Notes: generated by a model not told the origin, from the sequence alone. Counted from the first letter of the stretch, positions 15,927 through 25,070 are shown. The stretch is 39,429 nucleotides of DNA from Klebsiella pneumoniae (GCA_945869725.1 CAMBPO010000025.1:1-39429); one strand, 5' to 3'. Numbers and translations: made by a program.

Positions 15927-16000
15927 TCATCACTCCACGAACCAGATTTTTAGTTGTCAGTATTGTCAGGAAAACAGATCGGTAAACCCGCAAACGCGCC

Positions 16001-18238
16001 TTATCGGCTCAGCAGCCAGGGTAACGGGTGCGCAATCGCCAGGGCGCTTTGCCACCAGTGCTGCTGTGCCTTCAATTGCTGACGCAGCGCAGCGGTTTGC
16101 CCCAGCCATTGTTGCCTGCTGATGCCCGTGCTTACATTACGGGCGCCCGTATCGGCGCCTGACAGGGCCAGCGCCGGATCAAAGGCGTATCCGGGCGCGG
16201 CAGACAGATGCCAAGTGCTCAGCGCCTGAAAAGCCGGCAGTGTTTTGCTGACGCGTCGGGCAAAGGCTTCGCGGCTTTCGCCAAGCCGTCGACGGATACC
16301 GTGAGCAGCCAGGCTGTCCAGGGCTGCGCGATAGGCAAGTCGATACAGGGTGCCTTCGTCGGCCCACCCCAGGCAGCTTGCCCGGTAGACACGAACGGCA
16401 TAGGCCAGTAACACCGCTGCCAGCGCCATGGCCAGCAATAATCGCAGAGTCAGCGCCCAGTTGATGGCTGAGGTGCCAGCCTGATCCTCCAGAAATGCCT
16501 GAAAGGCGGCATCGTCGCGCAACATGTCACCGAGCATCTGCTGCAAGGAGTCCTGCGGTTCAACACTCATGTCAACCAGCGTCTGACGGGGTGCCGGATC
16601 AACAATCACCCAGCCAAGATCCTGCAGATAAATCTCCGGCCAGGCATGTCCGTTCACCGCCTGAATCAGCAGTGCGGAACCCCCGGCCCGATTGGCCGCC
16701 GGCACTGAATATCCCACGCCGACCCGCGCCGGAATACCCAGACTGCGGTACAGGTAAGTGGCGGAGTAGGCAAAGTGCACGCAGTACCCCGTCAGGTCAC
16801 CAAACAGGAAAGACGCCGCCGGATCAACCGCATAAGCGTGTTCATTTTTCAGGCTGTAGATGCCGTTTTCATCTAGCCAGGCTTTGATGGCCATGGCCTT
16901 GGCATAAGGATCGTCGGCAAACTCGTGACGCAGCGTTGCGGTCAGCTGGCGTGCAAACTCACCGTAACGCGGGTCATCGGGCATTTCCAGATACTCGGCC
17001 CACTGCTGTAATGTCCAGTCACTGGAACCGGCTTTGCGCCCGACCAGATCCGGAAAATCAAACTCAGGAACCAGCGACTCCACAGTATAGGTTTGTCTGA
17101 AACGCAGGCTGTTAGGGTTGGGTGCGGGTTCAAAACGCACCGGTGCATCCAGCCCGAACGGGCTGCGATGCGGGGCGAGCAGGCCTATGGTGGTGGTGAC
17201 GCGGCGGCGAAGCTCCGGGGCAGGCACTTCGGCGGAGACATCAACCGGGCTGGACGGGAACTGCGACACCAGATCCTGGTCAAGGTCGGGATTTTCAGCT
17301 GTCCACAACAAGGTGCCGTTGAACTCGGAGTAGGCTGATTCACGGAAATAATAAGCGCCGCCCGCCGGTTCGTAGTCATCCCGGAACAACACCACGGCAA
17401 CCGGCGCCTCGCGGTCGCTGGCGTTGTTTTCGCCATCTCTGAACGGACTGTCATTGTTGGCGCTGCTACCGCTGCCTTCGGTGCCGGTCAGGCCAAGATC
17501 ATTGGTCAGCTGCGGAGTTGGCATGCCAAGGAACGGCACAAAAAACAGCAAGGAGAAACACACGGCCGCCAGAATGCCGGCGTGGTAGGGCAGGCGCCGG
17601 TGCTGGTTTTCCATCATCAGCAGTATGGCCAGTGCCAGCACGGCGGCGACACCAATGCCCATCAGGATAGTGGAAGGATCGAGGCCACGTATCAGCGCAA
17701 AGTCGCCGATGAAGTAGGGTCTGTCGATCATGCCGCGCTGATGAGCTGCCAGCGTGATCACAAACGCACTGGCAACAAACAGCAGTTCAGGAATCGCGCC
17801 CCAACTGTGGCGGCGGGCGGTGTGCCTCAGGGCAATGGCCACGGCGGCGGCAAGGGTAAACCAATAAACAGATTGACCGCCCTGATACAAAACCATCGCG
17901 CCCAGCAGATTTGCCAGCGCTGAATTTTGCAGCAACAGGCTGGTCATCACGCTGGTAACTGTCAACGTCAACGCCAGCAGCAACAGCAGTGCCGGGGCAC
18001 GTATCTGCAATAAAGTGCTGGTGTCGCGCTGTTGGCGGTCTACCCATAAACAGGCCAGCAGGCAGCCGATCGCGCCAGCGGCTGAACCGGTGACGGTGGT
18101 CAGCGGTGTGCTCAGTACCCAGCAGGCCATGGCCAGTATCAGGCCACGGATCAGACTCTGCACGAGTTTGCCGGGCGTAACGGCAGCCGAATTGTTCAAA
18201 GCGGTTTGGTGAATGGTTTTACTCATGGCGTTGGACAT
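16001..18238 (-). CDS. TgpA-like membrane transglutaminase (DUF3488 plus transglutaminase core)
   Basis: Membrane protein of 745 residues with about six or seven N-terminal transmembrane segments (about 25-240), a periplasmic transglutaminase-like domain, and a late transmembrane segment (about 597-617) before a cytoplasmic tail. The catalytic triad is visible: C486 in GYCVHFA, H531 in GHAWPEIY and D547 in WVIVDPAP. The family includes Pseudomonas TgpA, an essential membrane transglutaminase of unknown target. Its ATG shares one base with the stop codon of the upstream DUF58 gene (TAATG), with an AAGGG site in front, so the two are translationally coupled. Genes for DUF58, TgpA and MoxR are usually found together, as here. 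Confidence 0.93.
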   Translation of the reverse strand: MSNAMSKTIHQTALNNSAAVTPGKLVQSLIRGLILAMACWVLSTPLTTVTGSAAGAIGCLLACLWVDRQQRDTSTLLQIRAPALLLLLALTLTVTSVMTSLLLQNSALANLLGAMVLYQGGQSVYWFTLAAAVAIALRHTARRHSWGAIPELLFVASAFVITLAAHQRGMIDRPYFIGDFALIRGLDPSTILMGIGVAAVLALAILLMMENQHRRLPYHAGILAAVCFSLLFFVPFLGMPTPQLTNDLGLTGTEGSGSSANNDSPFRDGENNASDREAPVAVVLFRDDYEPAGGAYYFRESAYSEFNGTLLWTAENPDLDQDLVSQFPSSPVDVSAEVPAPELRRRVTTTIGLLAPHRSPFGLDAPVRFEPAPNPNSLRFRQTYTVESLVPEFDFPDLVGRKAGSSDWTLQQWAEYLEMPDDPRYGEFARQLTATLRHEFADDPYAKAMAIKAWLDENGIYSLKNEHAYAVDPAASFLFGDLTGYCVHFAYSATYLYRSLGIPARVGVGYSVPAANRAGGSALLIQAVNGHAWPEIYLQDLGWVIVDPAPRQTLVDMSVEPQDSLQQMLGDMLRDDAAFQAFLEDQAGTSAINWALTLRLLLAMALAAVLLAYAVRVYRASCLGWADEGTLYRLAYRAALDSLAAHGIRRRLGESREAFARRVSKTLPAFQALSTWHLSAAPGYAFDPALALSGADTGARNVSTGISRQQWLGQTAALRQQLKAQQHWWQSALAIAHPLPWLLSR

Positions 18239-19617
18239 TAAACCCTTTTCAAACGTTGGTCAAAAGACTGCCCGCTTTGCCTGTCGATTAACAGCACATA
18301 GGCTCCGCGGCGACTGAAATCGGCCATCAGATTCTGCAGCTGTGTGCTGTCAACCCCGCTCGGATCGGCCTGCCTGGCGTTCTCCAACACTATTTTCTTA
18401 AACGTTTTGCCCAGCGATGCCGGGCTCTCGTTGATCAGACCGTCCGCGGCCAGCACAATCGAAAACGGTCCGCCATGCCGCGCCAGTGTCTGCTGCAAGG
18501 GTGCAACCCACGGGCCAGTGGTCGCCGGTGCAAACACAATACAGGCACTTTGCGCCGATGCATTGCCTTGTTGACCCTGGCCGCGCAGGAATTCTTCCAG
18601 TCCGTAGCTGTTTTGCTGACCGGGCTTGCGCGAACCGGCAATTAGCGGAAGCGCCGCCGCCGTGGTGCTGGCAACATAATCACTGCCGTCCGCACCAAAA
18701 ATCCATGGCGAACCCAGGGCGCCGTGTGTCACTGCAAACCTTGCCACGCCGGCCGCCGCTTCATCATCCGGACCTGTGATCAGATACGCCAGCGTGCGTT
18801 CTGCATAAAACACACTGCGCTCGGCCAGTCGCACATTCAGATGCCGGTTACGAGCGTAAACGCGCCAGAGGATGTCGCGTGTGGAATCCCCGGGTGCGTA
18901 ACGACGGATATCCATACGATCGCCTTCGGGCAGGCCAGCCGGATTGGGAATGCCATCCTCGGCATCCATGGATCGCAGTACCGGCAGCGAGCGCAGTTTG
19001 CCGGTCAGCGGCAGAATCTGCCACTGTGCCGATTGTGTCTCATGCCAGCTGAAGCGACACAGCCCCAAGACATCACGCAGGATAAAACGGCGGGTAACGG
19101 CCGTGCTGAGGCAACGTTGCCCGGGTGTTATTTCCTCTTCCAGCAAACCCGTATCGGGATCGGGTCGGTTCACCGTACGCAGCTGTTCGTGGCTGACAAT
19201 CTGCCATTCCAGGGACATCAATGGCAGCCAGCTCCACGCCGGCATCACAAAACCGCTGACATTCGGATATCCGGCCTCTGCACTGAGTGCGGGTGCTGGC
19301 TGCTCCATCACTGCCTTGTGAACGCGCGGCTTTATCAACAATCCGCTGCCGGTCACCATCAACAGGCTGAGGCCCACCAGACAGAGGCCACAGAGCGTCA
19401 GCGCAAATACCACCAGATCCATGCGCCCGTAACCAAAAACGCGCAGTGCCAGCACACAAGCCAGCGTCACGGCGACACCGGCTACCGTTAGCGGAAACCA
19501 ACCAATCAGGCTGCGAAGCCGCGCAATCAGCCGCGACAATCGCTGAGAAACATGTTGGGAAAAATGTTGAGAAATAAATTGAGAAACGCGCTGCTGAACG
19601 TGTTTATTACCACTCAT
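18238..19617 (-). CDS. DUF58-domain protein
   Basis: A 459-residue protein with two transmembrane segments near the N-terminus (about 35-85) followed by a cytoplasmic region with the DUF58 signature MDIRRYAPGDSTRDILWRVY and the following NVRLAERS stretch. Proteins of this family resemble a VWA domain without all metal ligands and work with MoxR ATPases. The start at 19617 is chosen over 19671 because ATG and the upstream stop form the overlap ATGA. The segment just after the start is built of five four-residue repeats of the type Val-Ser-Gln-x. It is coupled to the downstream transglutaminase gene by a one-base overlap. Confidence 0.9.
   Translation of the reverse strand: MSGNKHVQQRVSQFISQHFSQHVSQRLSRLIARLRSLIGWFPLTVAGVAVTLACVLALRVFGYGRMDLVVFALTLCGLCLVGLSLLMVTGSGLLIKPRVHKAVMEQPAPALSAEAGYPNVSGFVMPAWSWLPLMSLEWQIVSHEQLRTVNRPDPDTGLLEEEITPGQRCLSTAVTRRFILRDVLGLCRFSWHETQSAQWQILPLTGKLRSLPVLRSMDAEDGIPNPAGLPEGDRMDIRRYAPGDSTRDILWRVYARNRHLNVRLAERSVFYAERTLAYLITGPDDEAAAGVARFAVTHGALGSPWIFGADGSDYVASTTAAALPLIAGSRKPGQQNSYGLEEFLRGQGQQGNASAQSACIVFAPATTGPWVAPLQQTLARHGGPFSIVLAADGLINESPASLGKTFKKIVLENARQADPSGVDSTQLQNLMADFSRRGAYVLLIDRQSGQSFDQRLKRV
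19528..19587 (-). repeat. 12-bp tandem repeat at the 5' end of the DUF58 gene (five units)
   Basis: Five 12-bp units on the coding strand: GTTTCTCAATTT, ATTTCTCAACAT, TTTTCCCAACAT, GTTTCTCAGCGA and TTGTCGCGGCTG. They encode VSQF, ISQH, FSQH, VSQR and LSRL directly before the first transmembrane segment. Divergence at silent and non-silent positions indicates an older expansion than in the MoxR gene. Confidence 0.8.
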
Positions 19618-20045
19618 GGCGCCGTTCCGGGCTGTTGTCGCAGGGCACTGCTGCGCGCCGATTGCAAACACTTTGCCATCATCAAGATGTTACGGCTGTG
19701 CACCAATAAACGGGCGTTTAACATCTGTGGTAATTCGATCAGCAACAGCGCCGCAAACAACATGCCGCCGACCAGGCCATTGGGGTCGCCCCAGGGTGAA
19801 TAACTGCTCAGGCTCAAAAAGACGTTGAAAGTCAGAAACAGGTCAAGCAGCCCTCGACCCCAGCGGCGCAGATAAAAGTGATGAACACCCAGCGGAAACA
19901 GCCAGTTCAACTGCACATAACGAGAGGCCATTTTCAGGCGGGGAATTTCCAGCGCATCGTAAATAGACTTTTCCAGCGGCGATAGCCGACGGATCTGCTC
20001 TCGCAACTGGTGTTCCTCTAGATTCAGCTCTTTTTCAGAAAACAT
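19614..20045 (-). CDS. Small membrane protein with a TM2-like domain
   Basis: A 143-residue protein with two hydrophobic segments in the middle (about 48-80 and 90-108). Between residues 53 and 70 it reads GVHHFYLRRWGRGLLDLF, which matches the TM2 domain pattern (Gly-x-His-x-Phe-Tyr-Leu followed by a Gly and helix). A charged N-terminal region (EKELNLEEHQLREQIRRL) may form a helix. Its stop overlaps the DUF58 start by four bases (ATGA), so it is the first gene of the DUF58-transglutaminase-MoxR-TPR run. The function of TM2 proteins in bacteria is unknown. An AAGGG site lies before the ATG. Confidence 0.8.
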   Translation of the reverse strand: MFSEKELNLEEHQLREQIRRLSPLEKSIYDALEIPRLKMASRYVQLNWLFPLGVHHFYLRRWGRGLLDLFLTFNVFLSLSSYSPWGDPNGLVGGMLFAALLLIELPQMLNARLLVHSRNILMMAKCLQSARSSALRQQPGTAP

Positions 20046-20090
20046 GCATGACGCCCTTGAAAACGGCTGACAACAACACTCGGATCTCGG

Positions 20091-22127
20091 TTAACCGCTG
20101 ACCTGACGATCGTGCGATTTTTGCTCCTGACGGGTTTGATAACGCTGCCAGAGTATGACGGCTACCAGCAATGCCGCACCCAGCAGGTGATAGACCACGC
20201 CCAAGGGATACCACATCAACAGGTACGCTGAGAACAGTAACATGGATGCGGTCAACAGATTCAGTGGCCGTTCCAGTCGCCACTGCAAAACACCACACAA
20301 TGCATACAGCCCCATACACGCCCAGACAAATACATAAATGCGTTCTGACCAGGTTCCGGTAATAATCGGCGAGTAAGCAAAGAGCAGTGGGACCAGATAA
20401 AGTCCCTTGGCGAGTTTCCACGAGGTCATGCCAGTAGCCATCGGCGGGGTGCCGGCAATACCGGCGGCCGCAAATGCCGCCAGACAGACAGGCGGTGTGA
20501 CGTTGCTGTCCTGAGACAACCAGAAAATGATCAAGTGCGCGCTGAGCAACATACCGGCCAGCAGCTCCGGGCTGAGCAATTCTTCGCGCAACAGCTGCCG
20601 CATTTCCAGCGGCATTTCCCGCAAAGCGACCGCAGCATCGCCACCAAACAGATTCAAGGTAGCCACCACACTGGACGGCAGATCCGGTGCGCTCAACGCC
20701 ATCAGCATCTGTTCCTGTGCAATAAGGTCAAACAGAATAGGCGCCGACAAGGTCGCCAGCACGATATAAGCCGCCGTTACCGGCAGTCCCATTCCCAGCA
20801 CCAGCGACGCCAGTGCAATCAGTACCAGCGTAATAAACAGGCTGCCCTGCGCCCACTCCACGATCATCAGCGAGAACGCATTGCCGACGCCAGTGGTGGT
20901 CACCACATTGATAATCAGACCCACCGCTACCAGCAGCAGCGCCGTGGACACGCCCGAGCGTACACCATCCACGGTCGCCTCAAAAATGCCTTCCCATTTC
21001 ATTGGATTGGTCGATAACCACGACGACACAATCACCGCCAATATCGCTACCGCAGCCGCGCGGATCGGGGTATATCCCACCACCAGCAGGCCCACCAGTA
21101 CCATCAGCGGAATAATAAAGTGCCAGCCACCTTTGACCACGTTCCAGATGCTTTCATGGTCACCTTTTTTATCCACTTTGATGCCGAGCCGGTTAGCTTC
21201 AATGCGCACAAAATAGATGACGGTCAGGTAATACAGCAGCGCAGGTAATGCCGAGACGGCAATAATGGTCAGGTAAGAAATTTGCGTGTAACTGGCCATC
21301 ACAAAAGCACCCGCACCCATGATAGGCGGCATCATTGCGCCACCTGTGGATGATGCAGCCACTACCCCTGCGGAAAACTGCGGACTGAACCCGGATTTAT
21401 TCATCATCGGAATGGTGATAACACCCGTGGATACAGTATTGGCGACGGCAGAGCCGGAAACTGACCCCATCAGCCCGGAGCCAATCACCGCAACAATGCC
21501 AGCACCACCAGTAAACCGGCCGGCCAGACAACGGGCAAAATTCACAATAAATTCGCCAGCCCCGGATTTCAGCAGGAAGGAGCCAAACAGAATGTACATA
21601 AACACAAAGGTGGCTGAAATGTTGGCGGTACTGCCAAACATGCCATCCTCACCAAAGTAACTGCGGTACAGCACTGTCTCCAGACTCAGACCCGGGAAGG
21701 CAAACACGCCTGATATGTAATCCCCCAAAAACAAAATATAACTGAGCGACATCATAATCAGGATGGGCATGAACCATCCGGTGGTACGCCGTGTCATCTC
21801 GATGGCCAACACCACAGCGATGGCAGTGACCACATAGTCCGACAGCACAAACTCGGCTTCGCGGGCGTAGAGGGCGTCTTCAAACAGAATCAGATAGGCA
21901 GTCACCAGTACCGCCAGCATCGCCAGCACAATGTTGATTGCCTTCAATAACAGCGATGGCGCCGGTTGGTTCTGCCCGGTCTCATTGCCGGAGAGCGCAC
22001 ACAACACCGCGAAACCACCAAAGTGAATGGCAGAAAACCACAGTTCCGGAATGGTGGCGAACACGTTGGCATACACGTGGAACAGGGCAAACAAAAAGGC
22101 GGCCCATTTAAGCAGGGGAGTTTTCAT
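20091..22127 (-). CDS. TRAP transporter fused permease (TAXI type)
   Basis: A 678-residue integral membrane protein that joins the small (DctQ-like, four helices) and large (DctM-like, twelve helices) TRAP permease units, the form used with TAXI-type binding proteins. The large unit shows the glycine-rich GSGLMGSVSGSAVANTVSTG and the PPIMGAGAFVMASYT segment that are typical of fused TRAP permeases, and a second such repeat in the C-terminal half (DSNVTPPVCLAAFAAAGIAG). Uptake is expected to be driven by sodium or proton gradients; known TAXI substrates include glutamate and other carboxylates, but none can be assigned here. The gene follows the binding-protein gene by 74 bp with an intervening hairpin. 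Confidence 0.95.
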   Translation of the reverse strand: MKTPLLKWAAFLFALFHVYANVFATIPELWFSAIHFGGFAVLCALSGNETGQNQPAPSLLLKAINIVLAMLAVLVTAYLILFEDALYAREAEFVLSDYVVTAIAVVLAIEMTRRTTGWFMPILIMMSLSYILFLGDYISGVFAFPGLSLETVLYRSYFGEDGMFGSTANISATFVFMYILFGSFLLKSGAGEFIVNFARCLAGRFTGGAGIVAVIGSGLMGSVSGSAVANTVSTGVITIPMMNKSGFSPQFSAGVVAASSTGGAMMPPIMGAGAFVMASYTQISYLTIIAVSALPALLYYLTVIYFVRIEANRLGIKVDKKGDHESIWNVVKGGWHFIIPLMVLVGLLVVGYTPIRAAAVAILAVIVSSWLSTNPMKWEGIFEATVDGVRSGVSTALLLVAVGLIINVVTTTGVGNAFSLMIVEWAQGSLFITLVLIALASLVLGMGLPVTAAYIVLATLSAPILFDLIAQEQMLMALSAPDLPSSVVATLNLFGGDAAVALREMPLEMRQLLREELLSPELLAGMLLSAHLIIFWLSQDSNVTPPVCLAAFAAAGIAGTPPMATGMTSWKLAKGLYLVPLLFAYSPIITGTWSERIYVFVWACMGLYALCGVLQWRLERPLNLLTASMLLFSAYLLMWYPLGVVYHLLGAALLVAVILWQRYQTRQEQKSHDRQVSG

Positions 22128-22155
22128 ACGCAGGCTCTACTATTGTTTTTGTTGG

Positions 22156-22177
22156 TTGCCCGACCAGTGGCGGGCAA
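22156..22177 (-). promoter_or_regulatory. Intercistronic hairpin between TAXI binding-protein and permease genes
   Basis: TTGCCCG (22156-22162) and CGGGCAA (22171-22177) pair around an 8-base loop, with one G-T and one further G-C pair possible outside. There is no T-run in the transcribed direction. Hairpins at this position in transporter operons often stabilise the binding-protein part of the mRNA so that more binding protein than permease is made; this is inferred here. Confidence 0.5.
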
Positions 22178-22201
22178 TCCTGACCATTATGTGATTCGGT
22201 T

Positions 22202-23260
22202 TCAGGGCCGGGCGTCGACGCTGACGGTTGTTGTGCTGCCAGCAACCGGGCGATCATCACCGGGCAGAATCAGCCGCTCAGGAATATCAAGACCCTTCTC
22301 CCGGTAATATCGGATAGCACCGGGGTGCAGTGGCGCGCCCAATCCGGTGACGGCCAATTCCAGTTTCATATCGTTGGTGGCCGCATGAATTTCCTGCAGG
22401 GCAGACAGATTTTCCCAGATGGTGCGGGTGATTTCGTAGACCACATCTTCGGGTATGTCAGAGCGCACGGCTAATACATTCGGGCTGGCGATGGTGCGCA
22501 CAAGGGTATTCTGATTGGGATAGGTGCCTGGCGGAAACTCGTACCAGCCCCACAGGGGATAGCGTTTATTAATCGCGTCAAGATCTTGCTGGGTAAACTG
22601 TAGCAGGGTCAGCCGTTCCCCCATTTGCGCCATGGCCTGAGTAACGGAGCTGACCGGTGCGCCCGCCGGCACATTCATGCCAACAACATTGCCATCCTGC
22701 ATGGCATTGGCAGCGTTACCGTAGCCCATCCATGCCAGCGATAACCGGTTCTCGTAATCAATGCCTAGCGATTCCAGAATGTAGCGGCCGGTCTGTTCGG
22801 CACCCGAGTTGCGCGCCCCCAGCACATAACGCTGACCGTCCAGCGTATTCATGTCCTGCATATAACCGGTGGCGGCAAGGTCGCTGGTCAACACAAAATG
22901 TTCCACGTTTTGCCACACGGCTGCCATCGAGCGCAGACCTTCCTGCGGGCGTCTGATCGGGCCTTCTCCATTCCAGCCCCAGGCGGCAAAGGGCCCCTGC
23001 AGCAGCGCGAACTGCGCCTGATTGTCACGCAGCAGTTTGATATTTTCCAGGGAACCCGCGGAACTGATCGCGGCGAGTGTGATGCCGTGTGACGGTCCAA
23101 GCTGGGATTTGGTAATGGTGGCGATGGCCACACCGATGGGGTAATAAGCACCCCCCGTCGTGGCCGTGGTCAGCACGTATCGACGGGTGTTGGCGAGCTC
23201 CTCGGAGCAGGCCGTCATGAATAAAGCGGATATCAGCAGAAATGTAATTTTAGTTTTCAT
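22202..23260 (-). CDS. TAXI-family TRAP solute-binding lipoprotein
   Basis: Extracytoplasmic binding protein of a TRAP transporter. From the ATG at 23260 the product has 352 residues and begins with a lipoprotein signal, ISALFMTAC (lipid-modified C18). The TAXI opening follows, TTATTGGAYYPIGVAIA, and then SSAGSLENIKLLRDNQAQFAL, the usual ligand-site region. A longer frame starting with TTG at 23290 is possible but puts extra residues before a normal signal. No strong ribosome site is present at either start. Together with the permease downstream it forms a complete TAXI-TRAP system. Lipid anchoring, rather than a free periplasmic form, is less usual for the family. Confidence 0.9.
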   Translation of the reverse strand: MKTKITFLLISALFMTACSEELANTRRYVLTTATTGGAYYPIGVAIATITKSQLGPSHGITLAAISSAGSLENIKLLRDNQAQFALLQGPFAAWGWNGEGPIRRPQEGLRSMAAVWQNVEHFVLTSDLAATGYMQDMNTLDGQRYVLGARNSGAEQTGRYILESLGIDYENRLSLAWMGYGNAANAMQDGNVVGMNVPAGAPVSSVTQAMAQMGERLTLLQFTQQDLDAINKRYPLWGWYEFPPGTYPNQNTLVRTIASPNVLAVRSDIPEDVVYEITRTIWENLSALQEIHAATNDMKLELAVTGLGAPLHPGAIRYYREKGLDIPERLILPGDDRPVAGSTTTVSVDARP

Positions 23261-23313
23261 GGGCACTGATCTAAGCATATTTGGCTGCAAAGCTCAATTC
23301 GCTTGCGGCCTCG

Positions 23314-24543
23314 TCAGCCGAAAAACCAGTAGCTGGCGAAGATAGCAGTGGTAATGCCAGCAAAGTCCGCAAACAGGCCGCAGCCAATCGCGTGACGGGT
23401 TTTGCGGATGCCCACGCTGCCAAAATACACCGCAAGAATATAGAAGGTGGTTTCCGTGCTGCCCTGAATAGTAGCCGCCGTTCGTGCCGCAAAAGAATCC
23501 ACGCCGTGAGTGGCCATGGTTTCCAACAGCATGGCGCGTGCGCCACTGCCACTGAGCGGTTTCATAAATGCGGTGGGCAAGGCATCAACAAACGCGGTAT
23601 CAACGTTCAGCGCGCTGACCAGCCAGCGAATGGCTGACAGCAGCAAGTCCAGGCATCCTCCGGCCCTGAACACACCAATGGCTACCAGCATCGCCAGCAG
23701 ATAGGGGATCAGTTTCACCGCCACCTCAAACCCTTCTTTGGCGCCTTCAATAAACACGCTGTAACAGTCCAGTTTGCGCTGAATGCCCGAGATCAGAAAC
23801 AAACATACGGTGCTCAACAGCAGCAGATTGCCAATCATCGCTGAGCGATCTGACAGTTGTGCCGGGGGCAGACTAACAATCCAGCTCAGAAACAGGGCCA
23901 TCAACACCGCAAAACCGCCAAACCAGGCCAGTAACACCGGATCCCGCAGACGAATTTTCTGTATCCATGCCACCGCAAGCAAGCCGGCCAGTGTTGAGGC
24001 ACAGGTCGCCATCAGGATGGGCAGGAACACAATTGCCGGTTCCGGCGCACCTTGTTGTGCGCGGTACAAAAAGATGGTGACCGGCAGCAAGGTAACGGCT
24101 GAGGTGTTGAGCACCAGAAACAAAATCTGTGCGTCAGAGGCGGTTTCTTTGTCGGGGTTGAGACTTTGCAGATCCTGCATGGCCTTCAGGCCCATGGGTG
24201 TCGCCGCGTTGTCCAGCCCCAACATGTTGGCAGCCAGATTCATGGTGATGGATCCCATGGCCGGATGACCAGCGGGCACCTCAGGCATCAGTCGGGTAAA
24301 CAGAGGGGTGACGGCGCGGGACAGGATGCCGATCAGGCCGCTGTGCTCGGCTATCCGGAATAAACCCAGCCACAGCGCCATCAATCCAATCAGGCCAATG
24401 GCAATTTCCACTGACAGCGAGGCCATATCAAACATGCTGGCCATGACATCGCTGAAGACCTCAGGATTCTGGCCAGTAAACCATTGCCAAAGTGCCGCCA
24501 GAAAGCCAAGCAGAAAAAAAGCCGTCCAAATAATATTGAGCAT
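23314..24543 (-). CDS. SpmA/SpmB-like fused membrane protein (nucleoside-recognition/Gate domains)
   Basis: A 409-residue membrane protein made of two Gate domains. The first half matches spore maturation protein A (NLAANMLGLDNAATPMGLKA, then LFLVLNTSAVTLLPVT) and the second half matches SpmB (GAKEGFEVAVKLIPYLLAML, then PLSGSGARAMLLETM and TAATIQGSTETTFYILAVY). In spore formers the two are separate genes; in non-sporulating Proteobacteria a fused form is common and its role is unknown, possibly transport of nucleoside- or peptidoglycan-related molecules. It lies just upstream of the TAXI binding-protein gene in the same direction. Confidence 0.9.
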   Translation of the reverse strand: MLNIIWTAFFLLGFLAALWQWFTGQNPEVFSDVMASMFDMASLSVEIAIGLIGLMALWLGLFRIAEHSGLIGILSRAVTPLFTRLMPEVPAGHPAMGSITMNLAANMLGLDNAATPMGLKAMQDLQSLNPDKETASDAQILFLVLNTSAVTLLPVTIFLYRAQQGAPEPAIVFLPILMATCASTLAGLLAVAWIQKIRLRDPVLLAWFGGFAVLMALFLSWIVSLPPAQLSDRSAMIGNLLLLSTVCLFLISGIQRKLDCYSVFIEGAKEGFEVAVKLIPYLLAMLVAIGVFRAGGCLDLLLSAIRWLVSALNVDTAFVDALPTAFMKPLSGSGARAMLLETMATHGVDSFAARTAATIQGSTETTFYILAVYFGSVGIRKTRHAIGCGLFADFAGITTAIFASYWFFG

Positions 24544-24590
24544 GGCTGCAAGGCTCTCACGGCAAACACATCAACCGGTTTGTCGGGCGT

Positions 24591-25022
24591 TTACTTCATC
24601 TGTGAGAAGTCGGTGGCCGTCATGTATTTGCGTACCACTGAATCCAGAATGACACCGTCGCGATTGGAGTCTTCATTCACCTGGCGCCACTCCGGATCCT
24701 GCGAGAAGGCGCGCCATGATGCGGTTGCCGCTTCCATACTGTCGTGTTTAAGCAGATAGACCAGGGTGTCCTGACGCTCCACTTCATCCGTCGGCTGCCA
24801 GTAACCAATGTTGGTCATGCCATGTTTTTCAAAAATGCGCATGGTGTGGTCACGAAATCGCGCCATCAATTTGTCAAGATTTCCGGGGGTGGATTTGTAG
24901 GTGCGCAGTTCAAACACCGGGCCATCTTGGGCCAGTGCGCTGGAGGGCAAACCGGCAGCCGCCAGTGTTAATCCCAGTGTCATCGCAGAGGCGAGTGTCA
25001 GGTTCTTGATTAGTTTTTTCAA
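24591..25022 (-). CDS. Exported NIPSNAP-domain protein (TTG start)
   Basis: A 143-residue protein with a Sec signal (basic start, hydrophobic core, probable cleavage after ALA at residue 31) followed by one NIPSNAP domain: FELRTYKSTPGNLDKLMARF, then HGMTNIGYWQPTD and LVYLLKHDSMEAATASWRAF. The domain has a ferredoxin-like dimeric alpha/beta-barrel fold, and its function in bacteria is unknown. The start codon is TTG at 25020-25022; the choice is supported by a consensus AAGGAG ribosome site 7 nt upstream and by the signal peptide. It precedes the SpmAB-like gene in the same direction. Confidence 0.88.
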   Translation of the reverse strand: MKKLIKNLTLASAMTLGLTLAAAGLPSSALAQDGPVFELRTYKSTPGNLDKLMARFRDHTMRIFEKHGMTNIGYWQPTDEVERQDTLVYLLKHDSMEAATASWRAFSQDPEWRQVNEDSNRDGVILDSVVRKYMTATDFSQMK

Positions 25023-25070
25023 AACGGGCTCCTTAGATTGGTTATTGTAGATATTGTCAGGGCTGTCGGC

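Noticed and set aside
18724..19491. Plus-strand frame of 255 codons opposite the DUF58 gene
   Set aside because: It is antisense to a well-supported gene, with no coding signal and an atypical composition rich in Cys, His and Gln.
19617..19671. Longer N-terminus for the DUF58 protein
   Set aside because: The upstream start would overlap the TM2 gene by 58 bp; the ATGA overlap at 19614-19617 is the usual coupled start.
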